NCBI RefSeq assembly: GCF_001556865.1
Contig: NZ_LSJY01000080.1
Location: 1-55,934 of the forward strand
From: Sphingobium sp. CCH11-B1
Lineage (GTDB): Bacteria > Pseudomonadota > Alphaproteobacteria > Sphingomonadales > Sphingomonadaceae
Direction: 5' to 3'
Length of the DNA: 55,934 bases
How positions within the stretch are numbered: the stretch's first letter is position 1; each line of letters begins with the position of its first letter. The notes beneath the pieces are model-generated. The model had not been told where the DNA came from. It worked only from the letters and a program-made list of their open reading frames with translations, and searched no databases. The position numbers were made by a program, and so were the translations under genes. Below, piece after piece: positions 55,012 through 55,934 of the stretch.

Positions 55012-55934
55012 ATGAACAGGAAAAGAATAGGGGGTCTGGCGGCCCTATGTTTTGTCGTGAGTGCCTGCAACCAGCAGCAGGGGCGGCCAGCCTTTTTGTC
55101 CGACCGGGGCGTGAGCAAGGAAGTGTTCGACGCCAAGGGGAACAGGCAGACAGGGGATGGGCTGCTCTACCAGTTCAGCCTGGCGGCGGATGCAGCCAAG
55201 CCAACTTTGGTCAGCGGCCAGCTGAGCGTGCCCAACACCGCGCGGCAGCGCGCCTTCATGGAAGCTGGCTTCGCGCTGATCCTGGCGCGGTGCAACGGCT
55301 ATATCCTCGCCAAGTCCGACCGGCAGCGCGGCGTCAACGTGACGCGCGACGCGTTCGCCCCGATCACGGCGCTGGCGACGGGCATCGTGGCGCTGGTGAG
55401 CAGCGGCGACAGCGTGGACAGCGATGTGCTGACGGCGCTGTCGCTGGGCACGACCGCCGCCAGCGCAGGTTTCCGCATCTACGAGCAGCGGTTCCTGTTC
55501 GGGGCGGAGAATGTCAATTCGGTGCGGCGGCTGATCCTGACCGCCCTGACCGACAATGCCGCCGAAGCGTTGCGCAAGACCGATGAGGTGGCCAAGCAGA
55601 TCCAGGCCGACAACGCGCGGGGCGGAGCGCAGCAAAATCGGGAGGCGCTGAGCTATTCCCAGGCGGTGATCTACCTGATCAACAACCAGTCCATCTGTTC
55701 GCCCGGCCACATATTGGAACTGGTGAATGGCGCGATCAGCGCGGGCAAGATCGAATCGATAAGCTCCACGGATGGCAAGCCGGCCAGTGGCGGCGCGGCT
55801 GGCGCGGGCGGCGCGGCCCAGCCGGGAGCGGGCGCGGCACCACCCGGAGCGGGCAATCCGCCGCCGGACGCTACGGAATCGGCGCCACCGCCCCCTGCCC
55901 CTGCCGGCAGCCTGAATGTCGTGACCACCACGGT
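55012..55934 (+). CDS. lipoprotein, partial at the right edge
   Basis: An open frame of 307 codons that has no stop before the window ends. It starts MNRKRIGGLAALCFVVSAC, a lipoprotein signal with the lipidated Cys at residue 19, then NQQQGRPAFLSDRGVSKEVF. The body is helical (FMEAGFALILARCNGYILAKSDRQRGVN, QAVIYLINNQSIC), and the end is a Pro/Ala/Gly-rich linker. GGGGG lies about seven bases before ATG. I do not recognise a family; it should be an envelope protein. It is divergent from uvrA. Confidence 0.75.
   Translation, partial: MNRKRIGGLAALCFVVSACNQQQGRPAFLSDRGVSKEVFDAKGNRQTGDGLLYQFSLAADAAKPTLVSGQLSVPNTARQRAFMEAGFALILARCNGYILAKSDRQRGVNVTRDAFAPITALATGIVALVSSGDSVDSDVLTALSLGTTAASAGFRIYEQRFLFGAENVNSVRRLILTALTDNAAEALRKTDEVAKQIQADNARGGAQQNREALSYSQAVIYLINNQSICSPGHILELVNGAISAGKIESISSTDGKPASGGAAGAGGAAQPGAGAAPPGAGNPPPDATESAPPPPAPAGSLNVVTTT

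Overview
The window looks like chromosome of a sphingomonad (Sphingobium/Novosphingobium-like alphaproteobacterium). The basis is the high GC with GC-rich third positions, two long TonB-dependent receptors inside one catabolic cluster, the sucC-etfB-etfA arrangement, a LuxR-LuxI-PhyH locus, and an alphaproteobacterial SOS box (GTTC-N7-GTTC) in front of uvrA. No species can be named from the sequence alone. The window divides at a tRNA gene (25131-25207): left of it is an integrated mobile element, right of it ordinary core genome with one small acquired islet.

Left part, 1-25130: the tRNA-proximal end of an integrative (probably conjugative) element, running off the left edge. A P4-type tyrosine integrase (23615-24940) lies just beyond the 3' end of a tRNA(CAU). 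At the far left are conjugation-type genes: a small excisionase-like HTH protein, a TraF-like S26 peptidase, a lytic transglycosylase that lacks its catalytic segment, a small membrane protein, and an ArdC antirestriction protein whose C-terminus is replaced. Next to these sits a quorum-sensing unit: XRE regulator, LuxR, LuxI and a PhyH-type dioxygenase, all reading toward the transfer genes. Between 6.4 and 23.2 kb is a catabolic cargo cluster. Its products would oxidise an alcohol (GMC dehydrogenase) to an aldehyde and acid (ALDH), activate the acid to a CoA ester (AMP-ligase), possibly epimerise a 2-methyl centre (racemase-type CoA-transferase family protein), and shorten it by beta-oxidation (acyl-CoA dehydrogenase, crotonase, HSD17B4-like SDR, SCPx-like thiolase). 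Two TonB receptors would take up the substrate, and a LysR protein is the probable regulator. Three copies of a 42-bp element, each with the same orientation and position upstream of genes of this cluster, look like a shared regulatory signal.

Right part, 25208-55934: housekeeping and conserved loci. In order these are a lipoprotein hydrolase; the Anbu operon (circularly permuted ATP-grasp, alpha-E, transglutaminase, Anbu protease); ilvD; an L,D-transpeptidase; ahpC/ahpF; an SPFH/ribbon-helix-helix operon with a 23-bp perfect inverted repeat covering its ribosome binding site; a threonine dehydratase with a frameshift; DUF3422; a TauE/TIGR02186 pair; an NfrB/NfrA-like pair, each with a frameshift; sucC, etfB, etfA; small envelope proteins; a ParE-type toxin-antitoxin pair; an AT-richer islet holding a predicted HExxH metalloprotein and a ribbon-helix-helix/coiled-coil protein; and uvrA with its SOS box. 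The last gene is a lipoprotein that runs off the right edge.

The points most worth following up are the 42-bp repeated element and its possible mini-ORF, the coupling of quorum sensing to the transfer module, the long palindrome over the SPFH start, and the uncharacterised HELRH metalloprotein islet.
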